Assembly (NCBI RefSeq): GCF_009295515.1
Contig: NZ_RQVV01000057.1
Span: 124,001-188,000 of the forward strand
DNA: 64,000 nt
From: Erwinia endophytica
GTDB lineage: Bacteria; Pseudomonadota; Gammaproteobacteria; Enterobacterales; Enterobacteriaceae
Direction: 5' to 3'
How positions within the stretch are numbered: position 1 is the first letter of the stretch; each line of letters opens with the position of its first letter. The notes beneath the pieces were generated by a model. It did not search any database. It was not told the DNA's origin and saw only the letters and a list, made by a program, of their open reading frames with translations. The translations under genes and the position numbers were made by a program. Of the stretch, positions 1 to 12,081 are shown in pieces.

Positions 1-1
1 T

Positions 2-1228
2 TTCACCAATATCGATGGTCAGGGGATCGAAGGTGTTGAAAAAAGTTTTGATAAATGGCTTACCGGTCAGCCCGGTGAACGTACCGTGCGTAAAGATCGC
101 AATGGCCGGGTGATTGAAGATATCTCTTCGGTGGACAGCCGGGCGGCGCATAACCTTGCCTTGAGCATTGATGAGCGCCTACAGGCGCTGGTTTACCGTG
201 AATTGAACAATGCCGTGGCGTTTAACAAGGCGGAATCAGGCACGGCGGTGTTGGTGGATGTGAATACCGGGGAAGTGCTGGCGATGGCGAACAGTCCGTC
301 ATATAACCCGAACAACTTGTCCGGCGTCACCAAAGATGTGATGCGTAACCGGGCGATCACCGACATCTTCGAGCCCGGTTCAACGGTGAAGCCAATGGTG
401 GTTATGACTGCCTTGCAGCGCGGTGTGGTGAAAGAGAACAGTGTGCTGAATACCATTCCTTATCGTATTAACGGCCATGAGATTAAAGACGTGGCCCGTT
501 ACAACGAGCTGACCCTGACCGGGGTTTTGCAGAAATCGAGTAATGTCGGCGTTTCCAGGCTGGCATTAGCGATGCCATCCTCAGCGTTAGTGGATACCTA
601 CTCACGCTTTGGATTGGGTAAGGCGACCAATTTGGGGTTGGTCGGAGAAAGCAGTGGCTTATATCCTCAAAAACAACGGTGGTCTGACATAGAGAGGGCC
701 ACCTTCTCTTTCGGCTATGGACTAATGGTAACGCCGTTACAGTTAGTGCGAGTCTATGCAACGATAGGCAGTTATGGCGTCTATCGCCCGCTGTCAATTA
801 CCAAAGTCGACCCGCCAGTAGCGGGTCAGCGCATATTTGATGAAGGCCTGGTGCGCACCGTCATGCACATGATGGAAAGCGTGGCGTTGCCTGGCGGCGG
901 CGGTGTGAAAGCGGCCATCAAGGGTTACCGCATCGCCATTAAAACCGGTACGGCTAAAAAGGTTGGGCCGGACGGCAAATACGTTAACAAGTACATCGCG
1001 TACACGGCTGGCGTAGCGCCAGCAAGTCATCCTCGTTTTGCGCTGGTGGTGGTGATTAACGACCCCCAGGCCGGTAAATATTACGGTGGTGCAGTTTCTG
1101 CACCGGTTTTTGGCGCCATTATGGGCGGCGTTTTACGCACCATGAACATCGAGCCTGATGCACTGCCCCAAAATGACAAAAACGACATGGTAGAGAACCG
1201 ACGTGAGGGACCAAGTGACCGATCGTAA
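2..1228 (+). CDS. ftsI: Peptidoglycan transpeptidase FtsI (PBP3), 3' part
   Basis: This is the C-terminal part of the division-specific class B penicillin-binding protein that crosslinks septal peptidoglycan in the periplasm. The open frame runs in from the window edge, so the N-terminal membrane anchor lies outside. The transpeptidase domain is complete: the SxxK active-site motif STVK lies near nt 380, SSN near nt 535-543, and KTGT near nt 945. The protein matches E. coli FtsI nearly residue for residue to the C-terminus, where processing normally occurs. A GTG at nt 86 is internal and is not the true start. The end overlaps murE by 14 nt, as expected for coupled dcw genes. Identification is firm; only the missing 5' end limits it. 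Confidence 0.97.
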   Translation, partial: FTNIDGQGIEGVEKSFDKWLTGQPGERTVRKDRNGRVIEDISSVDSRAAHNLALSIDERLQALVYRELNNAVAFNKAESGTAVLVDVNTGEVLAMANSPSYNPNNLSGVTKDVMRNRAITDIFEPGSTVKPMVVMTALQRGVVKENSVLNTIPYRINGHEIKDVARYNELTLTGVLQKSSNVGVSRLALAMPSSALVDTYSRFGLGKATNLGLVGESSGLYPQKQRWSDIERATFSFGYGLMVTPLQLVRVYATIGSYGVYRPLSITKVDPPVAGQRIFDEGLVRTVMHMMESVALPGGGGVKAAIKGYRIAIKTGTAKKVGPDGKYVNKYIAYTAGVAPASHPRFALVVVINDPQAGKYYGGAVSAPVFGAIMGGVLRTMNIEPDALPQNDKNDMVENRREGPSDRS

Positions 1229-2702
1229 TCTGCGCGATTTACTGGCTCCCTGGGTGTCTGGCGCCCCGGAGCGGATACTGCGTGAAATGATACTGGACAG
1301 CCGTCTGGCGGCGTCCGGTGATTTGTTTGTGGCTGTTAAAGGCCATGCGGCGGATGGCCGACGCTTTATACCCCAGGCCATCGCCCAGGGCGTGGCGGCG
1401 GTGGTCGCGGATGCGGAAGGCGAAGCGGAAGACGGCGACATCACATTGATGCACGGCGTACCTGTGATTTATCTGGCCCAACTCTCTCAGCGCCTTTCTG
1501 CGCTGGCTGGCCGTTTTTATCAGCAGCCTGGCGAGAACCTGCGTCTGATTGGGGTGACCGGAACTAACGGTAAAACTACCACCACCCAACTATTGGCGCA
1601 GTGGGCTCAGTTACTGGGTGAAACCGCGGCAGTGATGGGCACGGTCGGCAATGGCCTGTATGGCCAGTTGGTGCCAGTAGAGAACACCACGGGTTCGGCG
1701 GTAGACATTCAGCATACATTGCACACGTTGGTTGAGCAGGGTGCGACGCTGGCGGCGATGGAAGTCTCTTCTCACGGTCTGGTCCAGCATCGTGTGGCCG
1801 CGTTGCCATTTGCCGCGGCGGCGTTTACCAACCTCAGCCGTGATCATCTGGATTACCATGGTGAGATGAGGCATTACGAAGCGGCGAAATGGCGGCTGTT
1901 TTCTGAGCATCAGGTGGGGCAGGCTATCATTAACGCCGATGATGAAGTGGGGCGCCGTTGGTTGGAAAAACTGCCGGATGCGGTTGCCGTCACTATGGAA
2001 AATAATTTACAGCCAGGTTGCCGTGGGCGCTGGTTGAAGGCGACCCGCGTCGATTATCGTCCTAACGGCGCTAGCGTGATGTTTGAATCCAGTTGGGGTC
2101 ATGGCGTCATTGACAGCCGTTTGCTGGGCGCGTTTAACGTCAGCAATTTGCTGGTCGCACTTGCTACTTTGCTGGCGCTGGGTTACCCGTTGGCGTCGTT
2201 GATTGCCAGTAGCCGCCAGTTGCAACCGGTCATGGGGCGGATGGAAGTATTCACCGCGCCGGACAAGCCTACTGTGGTGGTGGATTATGCGCATACGCCG
2301 GACGCGCTGGAAAAAGCGCTGCTGGCTGCACGTTTGCATTGTAAAGGGCGACTGTGGTGTGTGTTCGGCTGTGGTGGCGATCGTGATAAAGGTAAGCGCC
2401 CACTAATGGGCGCTATTGCTGAGCAGTTCTCAGATGTGGTGGTGATTACAGATGATAATCCGCGCAGTGAAGATCCGGCGGCGATAGTGGCTGACGTGCT
2501 GAGCGGTCTGCTGGATCCCGGACGGGCGCGTGTGATGCCGGGACGTGCGCAAGCGGTGACTCACACGGTAATGCAGGCGCAGGATGGCGACATTGTTCTG
2601 GTGGCCGGGAAAGGCCATGAAGATTATCAGATTGTTGGCAGCCGCCGACTGGATTATTCAGACCGGCTTACGGTCGCTAACCTGATCGGGGGGCTGGCAT
2701 GA
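1215..2702 (+). CDS. murE: UDP-MurNAc-L-Ala-D-Glu:meso-DAP ligase MurE
   Basis: Cytoplasmic Mur ligase that adds meso-diaminopimelate to UDP-MurNAc-L-Ala-D-Glu. The sequence shows the ATP-binding motif GTNGKTTTT, the central Mur ligase domain, and the DDNPR motif that marks meso-DAP rather than lysine specificity. A GTG at 1215 (MTDRNL...) gives 495 residues, the length of the E. coli enzyme. An in-frame GTG at 1203 would add four residues and is less likely, because the GAGGGA ribosome-binding site lies between the two. The start lies inside the end of ftsI, and the stop overlaps the murF start by 4 nt, indicating tight coupling. Peptidoglycan is therefore of the DAP type. Confidence 0.97.
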   Translation: MTDRNLRDLLAPWVSGAPERILREMILDSRLAASGDLFVAVKGHAADGRRFIPQAIAQGVAAVVADAEGEAEDGDITLMHGVPVIYLAQLSQRLSALAGRFYQQPGENLRLIGVTGTNGKTTTTQLLAQWAQLLGETAAVMGTVGNGLYGQLVPVENTTGSAVDIQHTLHTLVEQGATLAAMEVSSHGLVQHRVAALPFAAAAFTNLSRDHLDYHGEMRHYEAAKWRLFSEHQVGQAIINADDEVGRRWLEKLPDAVAVTMENNLQPGCRGRWLKATRVDYRPNGASVMFESSWGHGVIDSRLLGAFNVSNLLVALATLLALGYPLASLIASSRQLQPVMGRMEVFTAPDKPTVVVDYAHTPDALEKALLAARLHCKGRLWCVFGCGGDRDKGKRPLMGAIAEQFSDVVVITDDNPRSEDPAAIVADVLSGLLDPGRARVMPGRAQAVTHTVMQAQDGDIVLVAGKGHEDYQIVGSRRLDYSDRLTVANLIGGLA

Positions 2703-4060
2703 TTGCACTTTCTCTGCAAACTCTGGCTGAACTGACGGGCGGCAAATTGTTCGGTGCTGACCTGAACATCACTGAAGTCACCACCGATACGCGTAACGTC
2801 AGCATGGGTTGCCTGTTTATCGCTTTGGTGGGCGAGCGTTTTGATGCCCATGATTTTGTCGGTGAGGCGATTGCCGCTGGTTCGGCAGCTCTACTGGTCA
2901 GTAAGCGCTTACCTGTGACGGTTCCTCAAGTGGTGGTGGCCGATACCCGTATCGCGCTCGGCCAACTGGCTGGCTGGGTTCGCCAGCAATCCCCTGCCCG
3001 GGTGGTGGCCCTGACGGGGTCTTCTGGCAAAACCTCAGTCAAAGAGATGACTGCCGCCATCCTGCGTGAATGCGGCGAGACCCTCTATACCGCCGGTAAT
3101 CTGAATAATGATATCGGCGTGCCTCTTACGCTGTTGCGCCTGACCCCGCAGCATCAGTACGCAGTCATTGAGCTGGGGGCTAATCATCAGGGCGAGATTG
3201 CTTATACCAGTCATATTACGCGTCCCGAAACCGCGTTGGTCAATAACCTGGCCGCGGCTCATTTAGCCGGGTTTGGCTCGCTGGCGGGCGTGGCGAAAGC
3301 GAAAGGTGAAATTTTTCAGGGATTGCCGATTAACGGCACGGCAATCATCAATGCGGATAGTCATGACTGGTCACACTGGCAGTCTGTGCTGCACGGCAAA
3401 ACAGTCTGGCGCTTCTCGGTGCAGCCGCAGGCTGACAGTGATTTCTCAGCCAGCGATATTCAGGTGGGCAGCAATGGGACGCATTTCGTGATGATGACCC
3501 CGGCTGGCAGCATCAATATCCAACTGCCGCTACCCGGTCGCCATAATGTGGCGAATGCCCTGGCGGCAGCGGCGCTGGCTCTGTCTGTTGATGTGCCGCT
3601 CCAGGCTATCCAGCAAGGATTATCCAGCCTGAAAGCTGTGCCGGGGCGGTTGTTTCCGCTGCCGCTGGCAGACGGCAAACTGGTGTTGGATGACAGTTAT
3701 AACGCCAATGTTGGCTCAATGACCGCCGCCGTACAGGTACTGGCCGACATGCCGGGCTATCGTGTGATGGTGGTGGGCGATATGGCTGAGCTGGGTGACG
3801 AGGCCGAAAAGTGCCACCGTGAGGTAGGTGAAGCGGCTCGTCAGGCGGGTATTGATAAAGTCCTCAGCGTGGGAACACTCAGTAAAGTCATTAGCGATAC
3901 CAGCGGCGTTGGTGAGCATTTCAACGATAAGGCAACTGTCACGGCGCGTCTCAGAACCCTGCTCTCGCAGCAGCCCATTATTACCATTTTAATTAAAGGT
4001 TCGCGTAGTGCCGCCATGGAGCAGGTAGTACAGAGCTTACAGGAGAAAGGAACATGTTAG
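2699..4060 (+). CDS. murF: UDP-MurNAc-tripeptide:D-Ala-D-Ala ligase MurF
   Basis: Cytoplasmic ligase that adds D-Ala-D-Ala to UDP-MurNAc-tripeptide, the last soluble step before lipid I. The P-loop TGSSGKTS lies in the first third, followed by the Mur central and C-terminal domains. At 453 residues it is one longer than the E. coli protein. It starts at an ATG in an ATGA overlap with the murE stop, and its end overlaps mraY by 7 nt. No internal anomalies are seen. Confidence 0.97.
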   Translation: MIALSLQTLAELTGGKLFGADLNITEVTTDTRNVSMGCLFIALVGERFDAHDFVGEAIAAGSAALLVSKRLPVTVPQVVVADTRIALGQLAGWVRQQSPARVVALTGSSGKTSVKEMTAAILRECGETLYTAGNLNNDIGVPLTLLRLTPQHQYAVIELGANHQGEIAYTSHITRPETALVNNLAAAHLAGFGSLAGVAKAKGEIFQGLPINGTAIINADSHDWSHWQSVLHGKTVWRFSVQPQADSDFSASDIQVGSNGTHFVMMTPAGSINIQLPLPGRHNVANALAAAALALSVDVPLQAIQQGLSSLKAVPGRLFPLPLADGKLVLDDSYNANVGSMTAAVQVLADMPGYRVMVVGDMAELGDEAEKCHREVGEAARQAGIDKVLSVGTLSKVISDTSGVGEHFNDKATVTARLRTLLSQQPIITILIKGSRSAAMEQVVQSLQEKGTC

Positions 4061-5136
4061 TCTGGCTGGCCGAACATTTGGTCAATCTTTATTCTGGCTT
4101 TAACGTCTTCTCGTATCTGACGTTTCGCGCCATTGTCAGCCTGCTGACTGCCCTGTTTATTTCATTGTGGATGGGGCCGCGGATGATCGCCCGTTTACAG
4201 GAATTGTCTTTCGGCCAGGTGGTGCGTAACGATGGCCCGGAATCACATTTCAGTAAACGCGGTACGCCAACCATGGGCGGGGTGATGATCCTGTTCTCCA
4301 TCACAGTGTCGGTATTGATGTGGGCCTATCCTGGCAACCCTTATGTATGGTGTGTTCTGGTGGTGTTAGTGGGGTTTGGCATTATCGGCTTCGTCGATGA
4401 TTACCGCAAAGTCGTTCGCAAAGATACGAAGGGATTGATTGCCCGCTGGAAATATTTCTGGATGTCGGTTATCTCGCTGGGCGTCGCATTTGCGTTATAC
4501 ATCGCCGGTAAGGGGACGCCGGCCACTGAGTTGGTGGTGCCCTTCTTTAAAGACATCATGCCGCAGTTGGGGCTGCTCTATGTGGTATTGGCTTATTTTG
4601 TCATCGTGGGGACCGGTAATGCGGTCAACCTGACCGATGGTCTGGATGGGCTGGCGATTATGCCGACGGTGTTTGTCGCGGCGGGTTTTGCGTTGGTGGC
4701 CTGGGCAACGGGTAACGTCAAGTTTGCTGAATACCTGCATATTCCTTATCTGCGCCACGCCGGTGAGTTGGTGATTGTCTGTACCGCCATTGTCGGGGCA
4801 GGGCTGGGTTTTCTGTGGTTTAACACTTACCCGGCGCAGGTCTTCATGGGCGATGTGGGCTCCCTGGCACTGGGCGGGGCGCTGGGAACTATCGCGGTAC
4901 TGCTGCGTCAGGAGTTCCTGTTGGTGATTATGGGCGGGGTGTTCGTGGTGGAAACCCTGTCGGTTATCTTGCAGGTCGGGTCGTTCAAATTACGTGGTCA
5001 GCGTATTTTTCGCATGGCACCGATTCATCACCATTATGAGCTTAAAGGTTGGCCGGAACCGCGCGTTATCGTGCGCTTCTGGATTATTTCGCTGATGCTG
5101 GTGCTGATTGGCCTGGCAACGCTGAAGGTAAGGTAA
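4054..5136 (+). CDS. mraY: Phospho-MurNAc-pentapeptide translocase MraY
   Basis: Integral membrane transferase that moves phospho-MurNAc-pentapeptide onto undecaprenyl phosphate to make lipid I. At 360 residues it equals the E. coli length. About ten hydrophobic segments alternate with conserved cytoplasmic loops, including the Asp-rich [16 protein letters not shown] and the HHHYE motif near the C-terminus. The start lies inside the end of murF, after an AGGAG-like site within that gene. murD follows after 2 nt. Confidence 0.97.
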   Translation: MLVWLAEHLVNLYSGFNVFSYLTFRAIVSLLTALFISLWMGPRMIARLQELSFGQVVRNDGPESHFSKRGTPTMGGVMILFSITVSVLMWAYPGNPYVWCVLVVLVGFGIIGFVDDYRKVVRKDTKGLIARWKYFWMSVISLGVAFALYIAGKGTPATELVVPFFKDIMPQLGLLYVVLAYFVIVGTGNAVNLTDGLDGLAIMPTVFVAAGFALVAWATGNVKFAEYLHIPYLRHAGELVIVCTAIVGAGLGFLWFNTYPAQVFMGDVGSLALGGALGTIAVLLRQEFLLVIMGGVFVVETLSVILQVGSFKLRGQRIFRMAPIHHHYELKGWPEPRVIVRFWIISLMLVLIGLATLKVR

Positions 5137-5138
5137 CT

Positions 5139-6455
5139 ATGGCTGACTATCAGGGTAAAAAAGTCGTCATTATCGGGCTTGGTCTTACTGGCCAGTCCTG
5201 TGTTGATTTCTTTTTAGCACGTGGCGTGACGCCACGCGTGATGGATACCCGTGTCGTGCCGCCAGGACTGAACAAATTACCTTCCAGTGTTGAATGCTGG
5301 CTCGGTTCGTTGAATGACCACTGGTTGCTGGAAGCCGACCTGATTGTCGCCAGCCCGGGTCTCGCTCTGACGCATCCTTCCCTGATGGATGCCGCTGATG
5401 CCGGTGTGGAAATTGTCGGCGATATTGAACTTTTCTGCCGTGAAGCGCAGGCGCCGATTGTGGCGATTACGGGCTCCAATGGCAAAAGCACGGTTACCTC
5501 TCTGGTGGGCGAGATGGCGAAAGCCGCCGGCTGGCAAGTCGGCGTGGGGGGGAATATTGGCCTGCCTGCGTTGAGTCTGCTTGAGCAACCCGCGCAGCTT
5601 TACGTGCTGGAGCTGTCGAGTTTCCAACTGGAAACCACCAGTAGCCTGAAGGCCGCCGCCGCCACGATCCTCAACGTGACCGAGGATCATATGGATCGCT
5701 ATCCTTTGGGCATGCAGCAATACCGCGCCGCCAAATTGCGAATTTACGAGCAGGCGACCGTGTGCGTGGTTAACGCTGATGATGCGATGACTATGCCGGT
5801 TCGCGGTGCGGATAAGCGGTGCGTCAGCTTTGGGGTGGATGTGGGCGACTATCATCTTAACCATCAACAGGGCAGCATTTGGCTGCGGGTTAACGGCGAG
5901 AAAGTGTTAAATACCGACGAGATGACGCTGGTGGGACAGCATAACTTCACTAACGCTCTGGCTGCACTGGCGCTGGCGGATGCGGTGGGCTTACCACGCA
6001 ATACCAGCCTGCAGGCGCTGACCGCCTTCACCGGACTGGCTCACCGTTTCCAACTGGCTTATGAGCATAACGGTGTGCGTTGGATTAATGATTCCAAAGC
6101 GACCAATGTCGGCAGCACTGAGGCGGCGCTGAACGGGCTACAGGTCAAAGGCACGCTCTGGCTGCTGCTGGGCGGTGACGGTAAATCGGCTGATTTCAGC
6201 CCGTTGTCCCGCTTTTTACAGGCCGATAACCTGCAGATTTATTGTTTTGGTCGCGATGGCGCCGCTCTGGCAGCATTGCGCCCAGAGAAAGCGGTACAAA
6301 CAGCGACACTGGCTGACGCGATGGTGAAAATTGCTGCCCAGGTGCAGCCGGGGGACATGGTTTTACTGTCTCCAGCCTGCGCCAGCCTGGATCAATTTAA
6401 AAACTTTGAGCAGCGTGGCGATGTGTTTACTCAACTGGCTAAGGAGCTTGGCTGA
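5139..6455 (+). CDS. murD: UDP-MurNAc-L-Ala:D-Glu ligase MurD
   Basis: Cytoplasmic ligase that adds D-glutamate to UDP-MurNAc-L-alanine. The reading frame is open further upstream inside mraY, but the ATG at 5139 ([10 protein letters not shown]) follows GGTAAGG and gives 438 residues, identical to E. coli MurD. The N-terminal dinucleotide-fold glycine motif GLGLTG is followed by the ATP motif TGSNGKST and the central and C-terminal Mur domains. The TGA stop overlaps the ftsW ATG by one base (TGATG). Confidence 0.97.
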   Translation: MADYQGKKVVIIGLGLTGQSCVDFFLARGVTPRVMDTRVVPPGLNKLPSSVECWLGSLNDHWLLEADLIVASPGLALTHPSLMDAADAGVEIVGDIELFCREAQAPIVAITGSNGKSTVTSLVGEMAKAAGWQVGVGGNIGLPALSLLEQPAQLYVLELSSFQLETTSSLKAAAATILNVTEDHMDRYPLGMQQYRAAKLRIYEQATVCVVNADDAMTMPVRGADKRCVSFGVDVGDYHLNHQQGSIWLRVNGEKVLNTDEMTLVGQHNFTNALAALALADAVGLPRNTSLQALTAFTGLAHRFQLAYEHNGVRWINDSKATNVGSTEAALNGLQVKGTLWLLLGGDGKSADFSPLSRFLQADNLQIYCFGRDGAALAALRPEKAVQTATLADAMVKIAAQVQPGDMVLLSPACASLDQFKNFEQRGDVFTQLAKELG

Positions 6456-7669
6456 TGCGCTTGACAGGACTAAGCCTTGTGAGCGGGTTGAGCACCCGGG
6501 TGAAAGATTGGGTAATGGGATCGCGCGAAAACGATACCAACGCAATGGTGCTCTACGATCGTACCCTGTTGTGGTTGACGTTGGGCCTGGCCATTTTCGG
6601 TTTCGTGATGGTGACGTCAGCGTCGATGCCGGTCGGGCAGCGTCTGTCGGATGATCCGTTCTATTTCGCCAAGCGCGATGCTTTTTATATCGCGCTGGCA
6701 TTTGTCATGGCGTTGGTAACGCTGCGTGTGCCGATGGACTTTTGGCAACGTTACAGCAACATCATGCTGCTGGTTGCCATGGTGATGCTGTTGATTGTGT
6801 TGGCGGTGGGGAGTTCAGTCAACGGCGCATCCCGCTGGATTGCTTTGGGGCCGCTGCGTATTCAGCCGGCGGAATTGTCGAAGTTGTCACTGTTTTGTTA
6901 TCTCGCCAGCTATCTGGTGCGCAAGGTTGATGAAGTGCGAAATAACTTCTGGGGCTTCTGCAAACCAATGGGTGTGATGGTGGTACTGGCTGTTCTGCTG
7001 CTGGCACAACCGGATCTGGGTACGGTAGTGGTGTTATTTGTCACCACGCTGGCGATGTTGTTCCTCGCGGGGGCGAAGTTGTGGCAGTTTCTGGCAATTA
7101 TCGGTTCGGGAATTTTTGCGGTTTGCCTGCTGATTATGGCTGAGCCCTATCGTATGCGCCGTGTAACATCTTTCTGGAATCCCTGGGAAGATCCATTCGG
7201 CAGTGGTTACCAGCTGACCCAATCGCTAATGGCGTTTGGTCGCGGTGAGTTCTGGGGCCAGGGGCTGGGTAATTCGGTGCAAAAACTGGAGTATCTGCCA
7301 GAAGCGCATACCGATTTCATCTTCTCCATTATTGGCGAGGAACTGGGTTATATCGGTGTGGTTTTAGCGTTGTTAATGGTATTCTTCGTCGCTTTTCGTG
7401 CGATGTCCATCGGTCGTCGCGCACTGGAGATTGACCAGCGTTTTTCTGGTTTTCTTGCCTGTTCCATCGGCGTGTGGTTTAGCTTCCAGGCGCTGGTTAA
7501 TGTGGGCGCCGCAGCTGGGATGTTGCCGACTAAAGGTCTGACGTTGCCCTTGATCAGCTATGGGGGATCCAGCCTGATCATCATGTCGACCGCCATCGTG
7601 TTTTTGTTGCGTATAGATTATGAAACGCGACTGACCAAAGCGCAGGCGTTTACTCGAGGTAGTCGATGA
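6455..7669 (+). CDS. ftsW: Septal glycosyltransferase FtsW (SEDS family)
   Basis: Polytopic SEDS protein that works with FtsI as the septal peptidoglycan glycosyltransferase. There are about ten transmembrane segments. The large periplasmic loop carries the conserved [20 protein letters not shown] region and the E-E-G segment GEELGYIG. Near the C-terminus is the family signature [15 protein letters not shown]. At 404 residues it is about ten shorter than E. coli FtsW, all at the variable cytoplasmic N-terminus. It is coupled to murD upstream and overlaps murG by 4 nt downstream. Confidence 0.96.
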   Translation: MRLTGLSLVSGLSTRVKDWVMGSRENDTNAMVLYDRTLLWLTLGLAIFGFVMVTSASMPVGQRLSDDPFYFAKRDAFYIALAFVMALVTLRVPMDFWQRYSNIMLLVAMVMLLIVLAVGSSVNGASRWIALGPLRIQPAELSKLSLFCYLASYLVRKVDEVRNNFWGFCKPMGVMVVLAVLLLAQPDLGTVVVLFVTTLAMLFLAGAKLWQFLAIIGSGIFAVCLLIMAEPYRMRRVTSFWNPWEDPFGSGYQLTQSLMAFGRGEFWGQGLGNSVQKLEYLPEAHTDFIFSIIGEELGYIGVVLALLMVFFVAFRAMSIGRRALEIDQRFSGFLACSIGVWFSFQALVNVGAAAGMLPTKGLTLPLISYGGSSLIIMSTAIVFLLRIDYETRLTKAQAFTRGSR

Positions 7670-8733
7670 AAGGGAAGCGTTTGATGGTGATGGCGGGGGG
7701 AACAGGCGGACATGTGTTCCCCGGGCTGGCGGTTGCGCACCATTTGATGGCGCAGGGTTGGCAAGTGCGTTGGCTTGGTACGGCGGATCGTATGGAAGCC
7801 GAACTGGTGCCGAAGCACGGTATTGAGATTGATTTTATTCGCATTAGCGGTCTGCGCGGTAAAGGTTTGCGGGCGATGGTCGCCGCCCCCTGGCGTATTT
7901 TCAACGCGGTACGGCAGGCCAGGGCGATTATCAAGTCCTATCAGCCGGATGTGGTGCTGGGGATGGGAGGCTATGTTTCCGGACCCGGAGGCCTGGCGGC
8001 GTGGAGTTGCGGTGTTCCCGTGGTGTTGCATGAACAAAATGGTATCGCCGGGCTGACCAATAAATGGCTGGCCAGGATTGCCAAAAAAGTGATGCAGGCG
8101 TTCCCGGGGGCTTTCCCTAATGCAGAAGTAGTGGGTAACCCGGTGAGGACGGATGTGCTGGCGTTGCCTCCGCCTGAAATACGGCTGGCTGAACGTACCG
8201 GTCCGATTCGCGTCCTGGTGGTTGGTGGCAGTCAGGGCGCGCGCGTGTTGAACCTGACTATGCCCAAAGTGGCTGAGCGACTTGGCGATAAAATTACGCT
8301 CTGGCATCAGGTGGGGAAGGGCGCGTTGGCCAGTGTGAATCAGGCTTACCAGCAGGTAAACCAAACCGGTCATAAAGTGACCGAGTTTATTGATGATATG
8401 GCTGCGGCTTACGCCTGGGCTGATGTAGTGGTGTGTCGCTCAGGTGCGCTGACGGTCAGTGAAGTGGCAGCAGCAGGGCTACCTGCCATTTTTGTTCCGT
8501 TCCAGCATAAAGATCGTCAGCAATACTGGAATGCGCTGCCGCTTGAAAAAGCCGGCGCAGCGAAGATTTATGAACAACCGCAGTTTTCTGCGGAGGCGGT
8601 AGCGGAAACGCTGGTGGGCTGGGATCGTCCAGTTTTACGGCAAATGGCTGAAAAAGCGCGTGCAGTAGCGATTCCCGATGCGACCGAACGGGTGGCGGTG
8701 GCCGTCAGCAAAGCGGCACGGCAAACAGGATGA
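7666..8733 (+). CDS. murG: UDP-GlcNAc:lipid I N-acetylglucosaminyltransferase MurG
   Basis: Peripheral inner-membrane GT28 enzyme that converts lipid I to lipid II. The N-terminal glycine-rich motif [12 protein letters not shown] and the second motif VGGSQGAR are present, as is the UDP-GlcNAc pocket around SGALTVSE and [13 protein letters not shown]. At 355 residues it matches E. coli in length. The ATG start overlaps the ftsW stop. A 118-bp gap before murC holds a short inverted repeat (GGTCGG/CCGACC, 8736-8751) but no obvious terminator. Confidence 0.97.
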   Translation: MKGKRLMVMAGGTGGHVFPGLAVAHHLMAQGWQVRWLGTADRMEAELVPKHGIEIDFIRISGLRGKGLRAMVAAPWRIFNAVRQARAIIKSYQPDVVLGMGGYVSGPGGLAAWSCGVPVVLHEQNGIAGLTNKWLARIAKKVMQAFPGAFPNAEVVGNPVRTDVLALPPPEIRLAERTGPIRVLVVGGSQGARVLNLTMPKVAERLGDKITLWHQVGKGALASVNQAYQQVNQTGHKVTEFIDDMAAAYAWADVVVCRSGALTVSEVAAAGLPAIFVPFQHKDRQQYWNALPLEKAGAAKIYEQPQFSAEAVAETLVGWDRPVLRQMAEKARAVAIPDATERVAVAVSKAARQTG

Positions 8734-8851
8734 GTAGGGTCGGGTATGCCGACCAGAAAATGGTTATACGAGCAGTGTTCTCCCGGCGATTTCGCGCGGC
8801 ACCATGTGTTGGCCACGTGAAAGGCGCAGGAGATATCGACAGGCAGAAGAG

Positions 8852-10327
8852 ATGAATACACAACAATTGGCAAAACTGCGTTCTATCGTGCCCGAGATGC
8901 GTCGCGTCCGGCACATTCACTTTGTTGGCATCGGTGGTGCCGGCATGGGCGGTATTGCCGAAGTGTTGGCGAATGAAGGTTATGAAATCAGCGGTTCGGA
9001 TTTGGCTCCTAATGCGGTGACTCAGCATCTGACCGCACTTGGCGTGACCATTTATTTTAACCACCGACCGGAGAATGTCAGTGATGCCAGCGTGGTGGTG
9101 ATGTCCTCCGCCGTTGCGCAGGATAATCCGGAAATTATTGCGGCTCGGGAAGCCCGTATCCCGGTTATTCGTCGGGCAGAAATGCTGGCCGAACTGATGC
9201 GTTTCCGTCATGGCATTGCAGTGGCGGGCACCCATGGGAAAACCACCACTACCGCGATGGTGTCCAGTATTTACGCTGAAGGTGGTCTGGATCCGACTTT
9301 TGTGAACGGTGGCCTGGTAAAAGCCGCAGGTACCCATGCGAAACTGGGTTGCAGCCGTTACCTGATTGCGGAAGCGGATGAGAGTGATGCGTCGTTCCTG
9401 CATCTGCAACCGATGGTGGCGATTGTCACCAATATCGAAGCCGACCATATGGACACCTATCAGGGCGACTTCGAAAATTTGAAGCAGACGTTTATCAATT
9501 TCCTGCACAACCTGCCGTTTTATGGTCGTGCTGTGCTTTGTATCGATGATGCCGTTATCCGCGACTTAATCCCCCGTGTCGGGCGTCAAATTACCACGTA
9601 CGGTTTTAGTGAAGATGCCGATGTGCGGATTGCCAGTTACGAGCAGCATGGCGCGCAGGGACATTTTACCCTGGCTCGCCACGATAAGCCGCTGATGCGT
9701 GTCACACTGAATGCGCCGGGTCGCCATAACGCGCTCAACGCGGCGGCGGCCGTTGCGGTGGCAACGGAAGAAGGCATTGATGATGATGAAATCCTCAGTG
9801 CGCTGGAGAGCTTCCAGGGGACCGGTCGTCGCTTTGATTTCCTGGGGGAATATCCATTGCAGGAAGTGAATGGCGTGGCAGGCACCGCGATGCTGGTGGA
9901 TGACTACGGCCATCACCCGACGGAAGTTGATGCGACGATTAAAGCCGCGCGTGCGGGCTGGCCTGATCGTCAATTGGTGATGATTTTTCAGCCGCATCGT
10001 TATACGCGTACCCGTGACCTTTACGATGACTTTGCTAACGTGTTGTCGCAGGTCGATGTGTTGCTGATGCTGGATGTTTATCCCGCAGGTGAAACGCCAA
10101 TCCCTGGCGCAGACAGTCGTTCACTGTGCCGCACTATTCGGGGGCGTGGCAAGGTCGACCCGATTATGGTGTCTGATCATGATGCGGTCGCGGAAATGTT
10201 GGCGCCGAAGTTGAGCGGTAATGACTTAATCCTGGTGCAGGGCGCTGGCAATATTGGGCGCATCGCGCGCAATCTGGCCGATCAGCAATTACGACCGCAG
10301 AGTCAAGAAGGGGAAAATCATGGCTGA
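8852..10327 (+). CDS. murC: UDP-MurNAc:L-alanine ligase MurC
   Basis: First amino-acid-adding Mur ligase; it joins L-alanine to UDP-MurNAc. The N-terminal [12 protein letters not shown] motif is followed by the ATP loop [10 protein letters not shown]. The ATG at 8852 ([10 protein letters not shown]) after AGGCAGAAGAG gives 491 residues, exactly as in E. coli; an in-frame upstream extension to 8804 is rejected. The stop codon lies 8 nt inside ddlB. Confidence 0.97.
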   Translation: MNTQQLAKLRSIVPEMRRVRHIHFVGIGGAGMGGIAEVLANEGYEISGSDLAPNAVTQHLTALGVTIYFNHRPENVSDASVVVMSSAVAQDNPEIIAAREARIPVIRRAEMLAELMRFRHGIAVAGTHGKTTTTAMVSSIYAEGGLDPTFVNGGLVKAAGTHAKLGCSRYLIAEADESDASFLHLQPMVAIVTNIEADHMDTYQGDFENLKQTFINFLHNLPFYGRAVLCIDDAVIRDLIPRVGRQITTYGFSEDADVRIASYEQHGAQGHFTLARHDKPLMRVTLNAPGRHNALNAAAAVAVATEEGIDDDEILSALESFQGTGRRFDFLGEYPLQEVNGVAGTAMLVDDYGHHPTEVDATIKAARAGWPDRQLVMIFQPHRYTRTRDLYDDFANVLSQVDVLLMLDVYPAGETPIPGADSRSLCRTIRGRGKVDPIMVSDHDAVAEMLAPKLSGNDLILVQGAGNIGRIARNLADQQLRPQSQEGENHG

Positions 10328-11240
10328 GAAAGTAGCGGTATTGCTGGGGGGGACTTCTGCTGAGCGAGAAGTTTCGCTGATGTCAGGCAACGCGGTGTTG
10401 GCCGGGCTGAAAGAAGCCGGGGTCGATGCGCACGCGGTAGATATTCGTGATTTCCCGGTCATGCGTCTGAAAGAAGAAGGCTTCGATAAAGCCTTTATCG
10501 CGCTGCATGGTCGTGGTGGTGAGGACGGTACGCTGCAGGGGGTGCTCGAGTTCCTGGCTATCCCTTATACCGGCAGTGGCGTAATGGCATCCGCTATCAC
10601 CATGGATAAGCTGCGTACCAAGTTGCTTTGGCAGGGCTGTGGATTGCCGATTGCGCCTTACGTGGCCATCAACCGTCAGGAAATGGATGCGGGGCTGAGC
10701 CGCGAGACACAAGCGCGTATCGCGGCGCTGGGATTGCCGTTGTTCGTGAAGCCTGGCAGTGAAGGTTCCAGCGTCGGTATCACCCGTGTCAATCAGGCTG
10801 ATGCGCTGCAGGCGGCACTGGATGAAGCTTTCCGTCACGATGATGAGGTATTGATCGAGGCTTTTTTAAGCGGTCCGGAATACACCGTTGGTGTGATCGG
10901 CGATGAGATCTTACCGTCTATTCGTATTCAGGTTGCTTCTGAGTTCTATGATTATGAAGCGAAATACTTTTCTGACCAGACTGAATACTTCTGTCCCAGC
11001 GGTTTGTCAGCAGAAAAAGAAGCGGAATTGAATAACATTGTGTTGCAGGCCTGGCGTGCGCTTGGCTGCAGTGGTTGGGGACGGGTGGATGTGATGATGG
11101 GGGGGGACGGCCAGTTTTACTTGCTGGAAGTTAACACCTCTCCAGGCATGACCAGCCACAGCCTGGTGCCGATGGCGGCCAGGCAGGCAGGCATGAGTTT
11201 CTCGCAACTGGTTGCCCGCATTTTGGAGCTGGCCGACTGA
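10320..11240 (+). CDS. ddlB: D-alanine:D-alanine ligase DdlB
   Basis: ATP-grasp ligase that makes the D-Ala-D-Ala dipeptide used by MurF. The N-terminal [16 protein letters not shown] and LHGRGGEDG motifs, the central [10 protein letters not shown] segment and the C-terminal [10 protein letters not shown] segment are family hallmarks. The ATG at 10320 ([11 protein letters not shown]), preceded by AAGGGG, gives 306 residues as in E. coli. The start overlaps the murC stop by 8 nt, and ftsQ begins 1 nt after the stop. Confidence 0.97.
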   Translation: MAEKVAVLLGGTSAEREVSLMSGNAVLAGLKEAGVDAHAVDIRDFPVMRLKEEGFDKAFIALHGRGGEDGTLQGVLEFLAIPYTGSGVMASAITMDKLRTKLLWQGCGLPIAPYVAINRQEMDAGLSRETQARIAALGLPLFVKPGSEGSSVGITRVNQADALQAALDEAFRHDDEVLIEAFLSGPEYTVGVIGDEILPSIRIQVASEFYDYEAKYFSDQTEYFCPSGLSAEKEAELNNIVLQAWRALGCSGWGRVDVMMGGDGQFYLLEVNTSPGMTSHSLVPMAARQAGMSFSQLVARILELAD

Positions 11241-11241
11241 T

Positions 11242-12081
11242 ATGTCACAGGCTGCTCTGAATGTCCGCAACCGCGAAGCGCAGGAAAAAGCGCGCTCTGG
11301 TCGCAGTAATGGTACACGGCTGGCGGGGATCGTTTTTCTATTGATGGTGCTGGGAGTGATGCTGGCGGGAGGCCTGGTGGTGCTGAAGTGGATGAACGAT
11401 GCTTCTCGCCTGCCATTGTCACGGTTGGTGGTGACCGGGCAGATGCATTTCACCACCGATGATGATATCCGCCAGGCGATTTTATCGCTTGGTTCGCCGG
11501 GAACATTCATGTCGCAGAACGTGGATGTTATCCAGCAACAAATCGAGCGCCTGCCATGGATTCAGCAGGTGAGTGTGCGCAAGCAGTGGCCGGACGAATT
11601 AAAAATTCACCTGGTCGAGTATGTGCCGGTAGCTCGCTGGAATGATTTGCATATGGTTGATGCTACAGGAAAATCTTTCAGTGTGCCGGCGGACCGTATC
11701 GCCAAAGAAAATTTGCCGATGTTGTATGGCCCGGAAGGCAGCGAATCAGAGGTTCTGGCCGGATATCACCAGATGAGCGACCTGCTGGCAGCCAATAAAT
11801 TTAAGTTAAAAGCGGCGTCGATGACGGCCCGGCGGTCCTGGCAACTGGTGTTGAGCGACGATGTGCGTCTGGAATTGGGGCGTAACGAGGATATGAAGCG
11901 GCTGAAGCGCTTTATCCAGCTCTATCCTACGTTGCAACAACAGGCACAGGCAGGAAATAAGCGTATCAGTTACGTGGACCTGCGATATGACTCTGGCGCG
12001 GCAGTAGGATGGGCACCGCCATTAATTCAGACCACTGACGGTAATAAGCAACAGAATCAGGCACAGGCTAAACAACAATGA
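11242..12081 (+). CDS. ftsQ: Divisome protein FtsQ
   Basis: Bitopic divisome protein that, with FtsB and FtsL, links early cytoplasmic and late periplasmic division proteins. It has a short cytoplasmic N-terminus, one transmembrane segment at about residues 25-50, then the POTRA domain ([10 protein letters not shown]...[22 protein letters not shown]) and the beta domain. The C-terminal [11 protein letters not shown] segment matches the FtsB/FtsL contact region. At 279 residues it is three longer than E. coli FtsQ. The ATG at 11242 (MSQAALN) is preferred over an in-frame extension into ddlB. It overlaps ftsA by 4 nt. Confidence 0.96.
   Translation: MSQAALNVRNREAQEKARSGRSNGTRLAGIVFLLMVLGVMLAGGLVVLKWMNDASRLPLSRLVVTGQMHFTTDDDIRQAILSLGSPGTFMSQNVDVIQQQIERLPWIQQVSVRKQWPDELKIHLVEYVPVARWNDLHMVDATGKSFSVPADRIAKENLPMLYGPEGSESEVLAGYHQMSDLLAANKFKLKAASMTARRSWQLVLSDDVRLELGRNEDMKRLKRFIQLYPTLQQQAQAGNKRISYVDLRYDSGAAVGWAPPLIQTTDGNKQQNQAQAKQQ

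Noticed and set aside
8705-9508. 267-codon minus-strand frame
   Set aside because: Antisense to murC, with no family features and no ribosome-binding site.
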